Of a stretch of DNA of 45,100 nucleotides, positions 36,674 to 45,100 are shown piece after piece. The position numbers and the translations under genes are program-made. Position 1 is the stretch's first letter; each line of letters starts with the position of its first letter. Origin of the DNA: Betaproteobacteria bacterium (GTDB lineage Bacteria; Pseudomonadota; Gammaproteobacteria; Burkholderiales; Casimicrobiaceae); the NCBI GenBank assembly GCA_005881895.1, contig VBCG01000150.1, positions 1-45,100 of the forward strand. The letters are read 5' to 3'. The notes beneath the pieces were generated by a model. That model did not search any database and was not told the origin of the DNA. It was given only the letters and a program-made list of their open reading frames with translations.

Positions 36674-37081
36674 TCAGTTCGCTTGCGCTCGGTTTTTCAG
36701 CAGCGCCGGTAATTCTCGAACTTCTTCGGGCGCACTGCTGACGGCGGTCGTCCGCTCCGCCATCTCGTCGACCAGCCGCGCGACGGTTCCTTCCTGCGGC
36801 AGCGACACGCCAAAATGCATCACGCTGTCGCCGCGATAGATTGCCAGCGTCGGAAAGTTCTCGACGTCGATATCGCCCGCAACGGCGCTATCGTCCTCGA
36901 TGTCGAGCCAGACAAAGGTGATGTTCGGCCTGGCGTTCGCGATCGCTTCAAATGCGCCGCGGAATTCCTTGCACGTGTCGCACCAATCTGCGCAGAGTGA
37001 GACGACGACCAGCCGCCCTTGATCCGCAAAGGCTGTTGCGACAGCGCCGCGCTCGGATTCTATAGTCGTGAGGACCGGCAT
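36674..37081 (-). CDS. thioredoxin-like protein
   Basis: RLVVVSLCADWCDTCKEFRGAFEAIANARPNITFVWLDIEDDSAVAGDIDVENFPTLAIYRG; CDTC active site. Confidence 0.88.
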   Translation of the reverse strand: MPVLTTIESERGAVATAFADQGRLVVVSLCADWCDTCKEFRGAFEAIANARPNITFVWLDIEDDSAVAGDIDVENFPTLAIYRGDSVMHFGVSLPQEGTVARLVDEMAERTTAVSSAPEEVRELPALLKNRAQAN

Positions 37082-37088
37082 CGCGCTA

Positions 37089-37973
37089 TCAGGCCGCCCT
37101 CGTCCGGGCCGGCACTTCGCCCAGCACGGTGCAACGACGGACAACGCGGCGCTCGGTGAACGGGTCGTAGGGCGTCGCGCGATGCAACACGCAACGGTTG
37201 TCCCAAACGATCAGCTCACCAGGCTTCCAGCGATGCTCGTAAGTCAGGTCCGGATGAATGGCGAGCGCGTTCAACTGCTCGATCAGCGCCCTGCCCTCGG
37301 CGTACGGCATGCCGACGATGTATTCCGCATGATCGCCGAGATAGAGACAATCGCGACCCGTTTCGGGATGCGTTCGAACCACCGGATGGTCGACCGGCGG
37401 GATTTCGGCCCGCTGCGCGTCCGACAACGGATCTTCGCCGTGACGCCGGCTGCGCGAAAAATCGAGATTGTGCACGGCGCGCAGGTCGTCGATACGTGCT
37501 TTCCATCCGGCATCGAGGCGCTCATACGCGCCGTACATGTCGCAGAAATGCGTCTCGCCACCCTGCGCCGGCACCATCTCGCCATAGATGATCGTCGCCT
37601 GTCCGGTGACGCGCTGCCACGACCCGTCCGTATGCCAATGCAGCGTTCCCCTGTCCGGATGGCGGCCGTTGGGCTTGCCGTCTTCATCGAGATTCGAGAG
37701 TCGATAGAGCTCGGGAAAGCCGTCAGCGTGATATTGGCTCATGACGTGAATCTGCACGTCACCGAACCGTCGCGCGAACAAGACCTGACGCCCGGAAGGA
37801 AGGTCGTGCGGGCCGAACAGCAACACTTGATAACGCAAAAACGCCTCGTAGATCGCGCGAAACAATTCGTCGCCGATGTCGTCCGCGAGATTCACGCCGA
37901 TGATCTCGGCCCCGAGATTCGCTGTCAGCGGCCGAACTTCGAACGGCCAATCGAACGCATGTGCGGATGTCAT
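37089..37973 (-). CDS. TauD/TfdA-family 2-oxoglutarate-dependent dioxygenase
   Basis: Internal ATG at 37973; LHWHTDGSW (HxD), GGETHFCDMYGAYERLDAGWK, WDNRCVLHRATPYDP. Confidence 0.93.
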   Translation of the reverse strand: MTSAHAFDWPFEVRPLTANLGAEIIGVNLADDIGDELFRAIYEAFLRYQVLLFGPHDLPSGRQVLFARRFGDVQIHVMSQYHADGFPELYRLSNLDEDGKPNGRHPDRGTLHWHTDGSWQRVTGQATIIYGEMVPAQGGETHFCDMYGAYERLDAGWKARIDDLRAVHNLDFSRSRRHGEDPLSDAQRAEIPPVDHPVVRTHPETGRDCLYLGDHAEYIVGMPYAEGRALIEQLNALAIHPDLTYEHRWKPGELIVWDNRCVLHRATPYDPFTERRVVRRCTVLGEVPARTRAA

Positions 37974-38049
37974 CGTGTCGGGCCTCTTCGCGTGCTTTGA
38001 TCGCAGATGGGCATAATCGATTGTCGGATCATCACCGAGGAACTTTGCC

Positions 38050-38868
38050 ATGGGCAATGGGATTGACTCGCACTGCCACGTTTTCGACACGGCCGGGTTT
38101 CCGTATTCGCCCGACGCCGTCTATCAACCGCCACCGCACGAGGCCGGCACGGCATCCGAGCTTGCCGCGGTACTCGACGCTCATGATCTCTCGCATGCGC
38201 TGCTGGTCAATCCGACGAGCGGCTACCGTTACGACAATCGTTGCATGATAGCGGCAATCCGCGGCTCGAACGGGCGTTTCAAAGGGATCGCGCGCGTGCC
38301 GCCCGACGCCGATGAACACACGCTCAACGACTTGGACAATGCCGGCGTGATCGGTATCCGCCTCGATCTACTCGCCGACGGCGTCGACGTCTTGCAGCAT
38401 CCCGCCATGCCGCGGCTTCTCGCGCAGGTTCGGGAGAGGCGCTGGCAGTTGCACGTCCAATGTGAACGCGACCAGTTGCACGACGCCGTCGGGACGCTCC
38501 GCGCAGCGAACATTCCGCTGGTCATCGATCACTGCGGTCGCCCTGAGCCCGCGAACGGGGTGACGCAGCCGGGATTCAAAGCGCTGCTCGAGCTCGGTCG
38601 CGACGGACATTTCGTCAAGTTGTCCGGACCGTTTCGCTTCTCGCGGCAGCCGGTCCCTTATGCCGACGCCGAGCCGTTTGTCGCCGCGTTGATCGACGCA
38701 TTTACCGTCAAACGTTGCGTGTGGGGCTCGGATTGGCCCTTTCTGCGTCTTGGCCAACGGATGGATTACGGTCCAGTGCTGGCACAGCTTGCACGGTGGC
38801 TACCTGGCGAGCGCGATCGTCGGCGCGTGTTGTGGGATACCCCGGCGCGGCTGTTTGGCTTTGCTTGA
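38050..38868 (+). CDS. amidohydrolase family protein (2-pyrone-4,6-dicarboxylate lactonase-like)
   Basis: IDSHCHVFDTAGFPYSPDAVYQPPP...VIDHCGRPEP...KRCVWGSDWPF. Confidence 0.9.
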   Translation: MGNGIDSHCHVFDTAGFPYSPDAVYQPPPHEAGTASELAAVLDAHDLSHALLVNPTSGYRYDNRCMIAAIRGSNGRFKGIARVPPDADEHTLNDLDNAGVIGIRLDLLADGVDVLQHPAMPRLLAQVRERRWQLHVQCERDQLHDAVGTLRAANIPLVIDHCGRPEPANGVTQPGFKALLELGRDGHFVKLSGPFRFSRQPVPYADAEPFVAALIDAFTVKRCVWGSDWPFLRLGQRMDYGPVLAQLARWLPGERDRRRVLWDTPARLFGFA

Positions 38869-38875
38869 TCACCGA

Positions 38876-40216
38876 TCACGGCGGACAGATGTAGCCTGTT
38901 CCGCCCGGTGCCTTGAAGCAGCCGACGGACTCAGGCAGCAGCTGCTTCGGCAACCACAACACCACTTTGGGGAACAAGACGGTGAAGGTAATCGTCAGGA
39001 AAAATACGATGTAGAGCGGCAGCGAGCGCACGACTGCCTTCCCGAAGCCAACGCCGACGTATTTCGACGCGACCAGCAGCGACAGCCCGTACGGCGGCGT
39101 GATCAGGCCGAAGACGAGCGTCGTGATGATCACCACGCCCAAATGCAATGGGTTGATGTTGCCGACCTCACCCAGCTTGCGAATGATCGGCATGAAGATG
39201 ATGATCGCCGGGACGGCGTCGATGAAGTCGCCGACGATCACGAACAACGCGACCAGCAGGAACATGATCGTCGCGCCGTCGGTGCCCGCAAATGCGGTTA
39301 TGTAGCCAGCGACGATGTCGGGACCGCGCAGGAACGCGACCATCCACCCGAACGCCGAGGCGCCGGCGACGGCCCCAAGTGGCAGCGAATAAAGCAAGCC
39401 AGCGTACATGAAGTCGCGCGGCAGCTCGCGGATGTGCCCGCGATTCAATGCCGGGATCAGCACGACCAGGATGTAAACGGCGGCGATCATGCCCGCCTCG
39501 GTTGGCGTGAACCAGCCGCTCAGGATGCCGCCCATGATGATCACCGGAATGACCAGCGGCAGCGCAGAGCCCCTCGCCGCAATCACGACTTCGGTAAACG
39601 GTGCGCGCTTTTTCATCACACCGACCGGCCCGAAGAAGTAGCTGTACACCATGAGGCCAATGCCGATCAGCACGCCGGGGACGACGCCCGCCAGAAACAG
39701 GCCGCCGATCGATACGTCACCGGTCGCGCCGTAGACGACGGCCATGATGCTGGGCGGAATCAAGTTCGCCATCGTCGACGCAGAGGCGATGAGCGCGGCG
39801 GTGAACGCGCGGTCGTAGCCCTCCTTCGCCATGTCGTGCGCGATCGTGCGGCTCAGCACGGCGACGTCGGCGACCGAAGAGCCCGAGATGCCGGCGAAAA
39901 ACATGCTGAACAGCGTCACCACCTGGGCGAGCCCGCCGCGCAGATGTCCGACGAGGGTCTGTGACAGGCGGATCATGCGGGTCGCCACATCGGACGAAGC
40001 CATCAGCTCGCCGACCAGCAGAAAGAACGGCACCGCGAGCAGCGTCTCGGAATCGATGCCGTGAAAGAGCTGCCCGATCATCGACTGCATGCTGATCGGG
40101 GTGAAGACCGTTGCGACCAGTACGCCGGCGATGAGCGCGAAGGTCACCGGCACTCCCATGTATCCGAACGTGAGGAACAGCACGGTCATGAGGAGCAGGA
40201 CTGCCGACGCGCTCAT
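38876..40216 (-). CDS. TRAP transporter large permease subunit (DctM)
   Basis: Internal ATG; LFHGIDSETLLAVPFFLLVGELMASSDVATRMIRLSQTLVGHLRGGLAQVVTLFSMFFAGISGSSVADVAVLS...IPPSIMAVVYG. Confidence 0.95.
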   Translation of the reverse strand: MSASAVLLLMTVLFLTFGYMGVPVTFALIAGVLVATVFTPISMQSMIGQLFHGIDSETLLAVPFFLLVGELMASSDVATRMIRLSQTLVGHLRGGLAQVVTLFSMFFAGISGSSVADVAVLSRTIAHDMAKEGYDRAFTAALIASASTMANLIPPSIMAVVYGATGDVSIGGLFLAGVVPGVLIGIGLMVYSYFFGPVGVMKKRAPFTEVVIAARGSALPLVIPVIIMGGILSGWFTPTEAGMIAAVYILVVLIPALNRGHIRELPRDFMYAGLLYSLPLGAVAGASAFGWMVAFLRGPDIVAGYITAFAGTDGATIMFLLVALFVIVGDFIDAVPAIIIFMPIIRKLGEVGNINPLHLGVVIITTLVFGLITPPYGLSLLVASKYVGVGFGKAVVRSLPLYIVFFLTITFTVLFPKVVLWLPKQLLPESVGCFKAPGGTGYICPP

Positions 40217-40764
40217 AACACCGGCTCCCGCGTATCGTCCCGGTCTTCGGGGCCCTCGAATCCGTGCTTCCAGCCGTTGACGAGCTGCTCGATGGTAAAG
40301 AGCGCGATGAGCACGCCGGCCACGGGCACGATCGCCGTGTAGACGGTGAGCGGGACCAGCGATGGCATCCGATAGCTGCCGAGATCGAGGAGCGCATTCT
40401 TCCAGCCGAACCAAACGAGCAGGACGGCAACGATCAGCACGATCACGCGGTTAGTGATCTCGATTGTCGTGCGCGGCGCGCCGGTCATGCGCTTGGTAAT
40501 CTCGGTCAGATAGAAATGATCGTTGCGTCGCGTGGCGGCGGCCATGCCGATAAACACACCCCAGGCGAAGAACGCCGTCGTAACCTGTTGCAGCCACAGC
40601 CACGGCGCGCCGATCGTCCGCGTGACAACGTCGCAGAACACCGCCAGCGTGAACATGGTGATGCATACGCCGCACAGGATCATCAGCAGCGCTTCCAGCG
40701 GATCGAACAGCTTCCATTTGAGTTGCCGGTGACGCTGCAGGATCAACGCACGGAAATCGGCCAT
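40213..40764 (-). CDS. TRAP transporter small permease subunit (DctQ)
   Basis: MADFRALILQRHRQLKWKLFDPLEALLMILCGVCITMFTLAVFCDVVTRTIGAPWLWLQQVTTAFFAWGVFIGMAAATRRNDHF. Confidence 0.92.
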   Translation of the reverse strand: MADFRALILQRHRQLKWKLFDPLEALLMILCGVCITMFTLAVFCDVVTRTIGAPWLWLQQVTTAFFAWGVFIGMAAATRRNDHFYLTEITKRMTGAPRTTIEITNRVIVLIVAVLLVWFGWKNALLDLGSYRMPSLVPLTVYTAIVPVAGVLIALFTIEQLVNGWKHGFEGPEDRDDTREPVL

Positions 40765-40845
40765 ATCAGTGTCGATGTAGACGAGTGAAGGACATAAAAC
40801 CGGCCTGAGACGCGAGTCGCGCCGCAGGCCGTAACGCAAAGCGAA

Positions 40846-41853
40846 TTACTTGACGTCGCGAACGAGCTTCAGGAGCTTCACCGCGTGCGGGCCGAGCTCT
40901 TGCGCGAGCTGGTCCTGGATCGGTTGCGCCGCCTTGATGAAGCCGGCTTTGTCGACACCCTCGACAACCTTCACGCCGATCGTCTTCAGTTTGTCGGCCG
41001 AATCCTTCTCCAACTGCAGCGCCATCGCCGGCTCCTTTTTGCTGACTTCGTCAGCGGCGGCCTGAACCCACTTCTGCTGCTCGGGCGTCAGACTGTTCCA
41101 GGTTTTTTCGCTCACCCAGATGCAGTTGTTGTTGGCCTCGTGCTCCGTCATCGACAGAATCGGCGCCACTTCGTAGTGCTTGTTGGCGAGATAAACATTG
41201 ACCCCGTTCTCGGAAACAATGACCACGCCGGTTTGCAGCGACGTGTAGACCTCGCCGAACGGCATATGTACGGTCTGCGCGCCATAGGCGGGGAAGAGCG
41301 TGTCCTCGGTCTTGGTCGCCTGGACACGGACCTTCTGACCTTTGATGTCGTCGATCGATTTCACCTCCTTCTTGCTGTACATGTTACGCATGCCCATCGT
41401 CAGCAGCCCGAGCACTTGCGCGCCCTGGACCTGATCTTTGATCATTGCGCGAAATTCCTCTGCGATCGCCGGATCGGCGAGCGCTTTAGCCAAATGCTGC
41501 TGATCGCGGAAGATGAAGTGCAGCGAGAACACGCCGGCCTGCGGTGCCAACGTCGAAGCGTTCGCCGTCGACGTAATGACGAAATCGATGTCGCCCGCGC
41601 GCATCTTCTGCAGCATCTGCGGTTCCTGGCCGAGCTGTGCGCCCGGGAACTGATTGATGCTGAACTTTCCACCGCTTAGCTCTTTCAGCTTCGCGTCGAA
41701 GATGTTCGCGGCGATGCCGTACGCCGTCGTCGTCGGCTGGTCATACGCGAAGCTGAACTGACGCGCCGCCTGCGCCTGCGCGTCGGACAGGGCGAGCGAC
41801 GCGATGCAAAAAACGGTGACTCCCAATGTCTTTAGACTGATGTAACCACTCAT
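40846..41853 (-). CDS. TRAP transporter substrate-binding protein (DctP)
   Basis: MSGYISLKTLGVTVFCIASLALSDAQAQAARQFSFAYDQPTTTAYGIAANIFDAKLKELSGGKFSINQFPGAQLGQEPQMLQKMRAGDIDFVIT; strong GGAGG upstream. Confidence 0.95.
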   Translation of the reverse strand: MSGYISLKTLGVTVFCIASLALSDAQAQAARQFSFAYDQPTTTAYGIAANIFDAKLKELSGGKFSINQFPGAQLGQEPQMLQKMRAGDIDFVITSTANASTLAPQAGVFSLHFIFRDQQHLAKALADPAIAEEFRAMIKDQVQGAQVLGLLTMGMRNMYSKKEVKSIDDIKGQKVRVQATKTEDTLFPAYGAQTVHMPFGEVYTSLQTGVVIVSENGVNVYLANKHYEVAPILSMTEHEANNNCIWVSEKTWNSLTPEQQKWVQAAADEVSKKEPAMALQLEKDSADKLKTIGVKVVEGVDKAGFIKAAQPIQDQLAQELGPHAVKLLKLVRDVK

Positions 41854-41944
41854 TGATATTTCCTCCGGTTGTGCAGCGCAAAACCCGTCAAACGCTGACC
41901 GCCGCGAAGTATGGCTGATCGCGGCCGGCGTGTGAAACAAAATG

Positions 41945-41970
41945 AAAACGGCGGCCGAGGCCGCCGTTTC
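41945..41970 (-). terminator. rho-independent terminator downstream of the 41997..43268 gene
   Basis: Minus strand GAAACGGCGGCCTCGGCCGCCGTTTTCATTTT: 11-bp stem AAACGGCGGCC/GGCCGCCGTTT followed by a T-rich tail. Confidence 0.85.
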
Positions 41971-41996
41971 GTTGAGAAAAACGTTACCTTGACCGC

Positions 41997-43268
41997 TCAA
42001 TCGTCGTCATGGGACTCGCCCGGAGCCCCGAAGACAGCGATGCATCCATTGAGGCAGTTTGGGAAAACATTGTTCGCAGGCAACGGCACGAACGCATGAT
42101 TGTTGCGAGGATTGACGGCCACCGAATGCGCGGTTCCCGCCGGATGCACGCCCGCCACCGCGGCAACGTTGAACGTCGGCACAACTTGGACGAGTGCTTG
42201 ACTCACTGCGTCGATGACGCCAAGGACCGGGCCCGAAGGGTTGTTGCGGGATGCCGTGTAGTAGCGCCCGTCGCCTTCGTTGAACCAGACTTCGTCCGAT
42301 CCGCCGACGCCCGCAACCATTTTCAGTACATTGCCTGTCTTTGCGTCCATAACGACTTGGATCGGCGCGGCCGTCTTCGGATCCGCGGGGGTCCACGGCA
42401 GGCCGGCCGTGTCAAAAATCACGCTACAGCCGACAAGCAAATTCTGATGCGGTCCAAGCGTGAGGCCCGCGGGTTGACAGACATCCACCTGATACAGCTT
42501 CTCTACTGTGCCGTTCGGATTGATTCGGGCCACTGCGCCGTGTGGACCGCTGCCGCCGTTGCCGTTCAACTCCGGTATCGATAGATAGAACCGGCCGGTT
42601 CCGGCATCCCACACCGGCTGCTCGGCGCCATTCGTGGCGTCGGTGAACGTGATCCTGCAGGGCGGCGTGCCGCAAGCCTTCGTGTCGGCCGTCAGTTTTC
42701 CGGTCTGCTTGTTGACCTTGATCAAGCTCGCAAACGGCGGACTGTCGGCGTTATTGACGACCAGCAGCAGCCCGTCCGCGGGATCGTAGGCCAATTCATC
42801 GGCGCGAAGTCCCGTGTCGCCGCCCGTCGAAGCCGTGTCGAGAATCGCGTCGGTATTGAGATCGATCGTGACCACTCTGCTGGGAGCGTCGGTGACGAAG
42901 AGAATGTGCCCGGCGACCGCGACGCCGTTCGGACCCGACGTGTCGTTGCTACCCGTGAAGCCTTTGAAGCCTCCCTTGATCTGCCTTACGAACGTCCCTT
43001 TTTTGGCATCGATCACATCGACAACAGCGTTGGAGCGATCGGCGAGATAGTAGAGCTGCGTGTTGGCGTCGACCCAGCTGATATCGAACACATACATCTT
43101 GCCGGACGCATTCGTTGTGGTCCCGGGGACGGCAACGGAGCCGAGAAACCGAACGGCGCCGGCGCCGTCCTCCTCATCATCGGCGAGTGCGACCTGCGCG
43201 CTGAAGGCGAGGATGGAAACCGTTGCGACGATCGGCAACAAAAAGGCACGTGAGTGTTGGCGAAACAT
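41997..43268 (-). CDS. secreted YncE/NHL-like beta-propeller protein
   Basis: Signal peptide, then LYYLADRSNAVVDVIDAKKGTFVRQIKGG..., GPNGVAVAGHILFVTDAPSRVVTIDLNTDAIL..., HSVAVNPRNNHAFVPLP repeats; AAGGAGGTCGC upstream. Confidence 0.8.
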   Translation of the reverse strand: MFRQHSRAFLLPIVATVSILAFSAQVALADDEEDGAGAVRFLGSVAVPGTTTNASGKMYVFDISWVDANTQLYYLADRSNAVVDVIDAKKGTFVRQIKGGFKGFTGSNDTSGPNGVAVAGHILFVTDAPSRVVTIDLNTDAILDTASTGGDTGLRADELAYDPADGLLLVVNNADSPPFASLIKVNKQTGKLTADTKACGTPPCRITFTDATNGAEQPVWDAGTGRFYLSIPELNGNGGSGPHGAVARINPNGTVEKLYQVDVCQPAGLTLGPHQNLLVGCSVIFDTAGLPWTPADPKTAAPIQVVMDAKTGNVLKMVAGVGGSDEVWFNEGDGRYYTASRNNPSGPVLGVIDAVSQALVQVVPTFNVAAVAGVHPAGTAHSVAVNPRNNHAFVPLPANNVFPNCLNGCIAVFGAPGESHDDD

Positions 43269-43369
43269 TTGCGACCTCCTTTTTTGCGAGCCACGACATG
43301 CCGCTGCGTGTCAGCGGCGCTCTGAGTGATCGACTTGCCGCTCCCGGAGCCGCCGACCATTGTCGTTTT

Positions 43370-44042
43370 TCAAAATGATTTGTGGAGTCCGATCGTCACC
43401 CCCTTCGGAAGAAGCTCAACGAACACCGGTTGCTCGCGTGTCGTCGCGTAGTACCCGAACGCGCTTCCGATGGCCCCAGCCCGCGATGACGTCGGTCTGC
43501 CAATGGCTCTGGGTCTTCATGCGGGCGACTCCGTCGTACAGCGGAATGATCTCCAACGCCCACACCCACGGATGCGCTGCGGCGTAATTGGCGATGAACG
43601 GCGTGACGAAGCTCGCCTGCAGCGCTACTTCGCCGCTGGGAAAGCTATGGCAGCAACTGCCTTTGAACCATTGGTTGGGGTCGTCGGTCTGGCTTGGACG
43701 CGCGCGACCGAAAATGTATTTCGCGCCTTGCGCCGTCACGCTGCTGAAGATCGAGGCGTCGATCGTTTGCCAGAACGTCCGCCCCAGCGGATCCTCGCTG
43801 CCGAGCCACAGCGCGCCGCCCAATTCGACCGCGATCGTCGTGTATTGCAACGCCTGCTGATTGTGCCGCGCCCAGATGCCCGAGTCATCGAACGAAAGCC
43901 GGTGATCGAATCCCGCCGCGGCTGCCGCGGACGTCCAGAAACCCAGCGCCGCGGTCCAAGCGAGAAAAAGCCGCAGCGCGCCGCGACATGTTTGCGGTGT
44001 CATCGCCATCTTGACTGCGGCGAGTCGATGCGCCGCGGACAT
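43370..44042 (-). CDS. PAP2-superfamily phosphatase, apparent single-base frameshift at a CCCC run (43474-43477)
   Basis: KYIFGRARPSQTDDP (K-x6-RP), SFPSGEVALQ (PSGE), ARMKTQSHWQTD (AR-x5-H-x3-D); dropping one C restores GWAIGSAFGYYATTREQPVFVELLPKGVTIGLHKSF*. Uncorrected ORF ends at 43416. Confidence 0.82.
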
Positions 44043-44164
44043 GTGAGCGATCGTACCCGCGCGAACTGGCAACACACTGCAGAATTGCTGGCAATATGCT
44101 GACAACTGCGTTCTTGCTGATCGCGCTCAGCGGATAATGGTCGCGGCGCCTCCTGCGAACGATC

Positions 44165-44833
44165 ATGCGCATCCTCGTCGTCGAAGACGATTTGTTGCTC
44201 TCCGAAGGGCTGAAGCGCGTATTGGCTAGCGCGGGTCACGCAGTCGATCACGTCGCGACCGGCATGCAGGCCGACAATGCGTTGCGCAACATGGATTACG
44301 AGTTGGCCGTCGTCGACATCGGCCTGCCGGATATCGACGGCTTCGAAGTGATCCGCCGCCTTCGTCTGCGTCGATCGCGCGCCAACGTGCTCGTTCTGAC
44401 CGCGCGCAACGGCGTCGAGGACCGCGTGCGCGGTCTCGATCTGGGCGCCGACGATTATCTGACCAAGCCGTTCTCGTTGATGGAGCTGGAGGCGCGCGTC
44501 CGCGCGCTGCTGCGGCGCACGTCACTCCCGACCGGGCCGGTCACCGTCGGCGGTATGAGCGTCGACGTGCGCGCCAAGCGGTTGAAGATCGGCGCCTCGG
44601 TCGTCGAGCTGACCGTGCGCGAATGGGCGTTGCTCGAGCTCTTCCTCGCGCATCCCGGATGGGTGCTGAGCAAGGACCAGATCGCCCAGCAGCTCGTCAA
44701 CCACGACGAACCGCTGAACCCTAATACCGTCGAGTCGTACGTGTCCCGGCTCCGCGCAAAGATCGAAGCGGCGAACGTGCGCATTCGCACGGTCCGTGGC
44801 TTTGGTTATCTCTGGGAAACCGAGAATGGCTGA
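44165..44833 (+). CDS. OmpR/PhoB-family response regulator (TctD/QseB-like)
   Basis: MRILVVEDDLLLSEGLKRVLASAGHAVDHV...LAVVDIGLPDIDGFEVI...LVLTARNGVEDRVRGLDLGADDYLTKPF...VESYVSRLRAKI...IRTVRGFGYLW. Confidence 0.95.
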   Translation: MRILVVEDDLLLSEGLKRVLASAGHAVDHVATGMQADNALRNMDYELAVVDIGLPDIDGFEVIRRLRLRRSRANVLVLTARNGVEDRVRGLDLGADDYLTKPFSLMELEARVRALLRRTSLPTGPVTVGGMSVDVRAKRLKIGASVVELTVREWALLELFLAHPGWVLSKDQIAQQLVNHDEPLNPNTVESYVSRLRAKIEAANVRIRTVRGFGYLWETENG

Positions 44834-45100
44834 TGGAATTGCAGCGCAAGCCAGCATTCAACGTCGCCTGCTGCGCTTGCTTATCGTCGTCATGCTCATC
44901 GTCGTCGCATGTGCCGCCGCCGTTTCGTATTTACTGGCATTGAGCGTCGCGCAGTCGGCGTACGACCGCTCGCTGCCGGATCCCGCGTTCGATATCGCCG
45001 CCAACATCCGGGTCGGTCCGAGCGGTGCCGAGCTGGACTTGCTCGCGCAGGCGCAGGAAGCGCTTCTTTACGACCGGGAGGATACGGTTGTGGCGACTAC
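44826..45100 (+). CDS. sensor histidine kinase N-terminus (TctE/2CSK-like), truncated by the window edge
   Basis: ATG at 44826 overlapping the regulator stop; MADGIAAQASIQRRLLRLLIVVMLIVVACAAAVSYLLALSVAQSAYDRSLPDPAFDIAANIRVGPSGAELDLLAQAQEALLYDREDTVVAT... Confidence 0.85.
   Translation, partial: MADGIAAQASIQRRLLRLLIVVMLIVVACAAAVSYLLALSVAQSAYDRSLPDPAFDIAANIRVGPSGAELDLLAQAQEALLYDREDTVVAT

Noticed and set aside
38750-39964. 404-aa plus-strand ORF rich in D/H/R/Q opposite dctM
   Set aside because: Complement of a hydrophobic membrane-protein gene produces this composition; not a real protein.
1-45100. CRISPR arrays, tRNA/rRNA genes, prophage or complete IS elements
   Set aside because: No regularly spaced repeats, cloverleaf-like sequences, phage structural genes or transposase ORFs seen by eye; a tRNAscan/ISfinder run was not possible.

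Overview
GC-rich, mostly chromosomal window from a proteobacterium, probably betaproteobacterial/Burkholderiales-like judging by gene content (inference). It holds about 35 protein-coding genes. Main blocks: class II aldolase and Bug/TctC receptor; a siroheme/sulfite-reductase cluster (cbiX-like, cysI, DUF934, SUMT); NUDIX, patatin and alpha/beta hydrolase; a PilZ-like conserved protein; a housekeeping block ispH-lspA-ileS-ribF; an AddAB-like helicase/nuclease pair; a J-like protein; aldo/keto reductase; a molybdopterin oxidoreductase; a ComA-like protein; a LexA-like repressor divergent from a DEDDh exonuclease/GIY-YIG fusion; M20 peptidase; SrkA-like kinase; vanadium haloperoxidase-like protein; thioredoxin; TauD-like dioxygenase; amidohydrolase; TRAP transporter; secreted beta-propeller-like protein; PAP2 phosphatase; and a TctD/TctE-type two-component system. 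I found no phage, CRISPR array, rRNA, tRNA or complete IS. The best non-coding signals are: (1) two copies of a REPIN/MITE-like inverted-repeat element sharing the core TAGGGTCAGACTCGACTT, with copy-specific but still self-complementary flanks, one of which supplies the ispH stop codon; (2) a ~104-nt structured repeat just upstream of the molybdopterin oxidoreductase; (3) CGAACGAACGTTCG and related palindromes in the lexA-like/exonuclease divergent promoter, matching the Gram-positive-type LexA box; (4) two strong terminators bracketing a possible small RNA at 3.9-4.1 kb. A VOC/PhnB remnant with two in-frame TAGs is a clear pseudogene. OGT-like, patatin and PAP2 genes carry single-base frame disruptions that may be sequencing errors.
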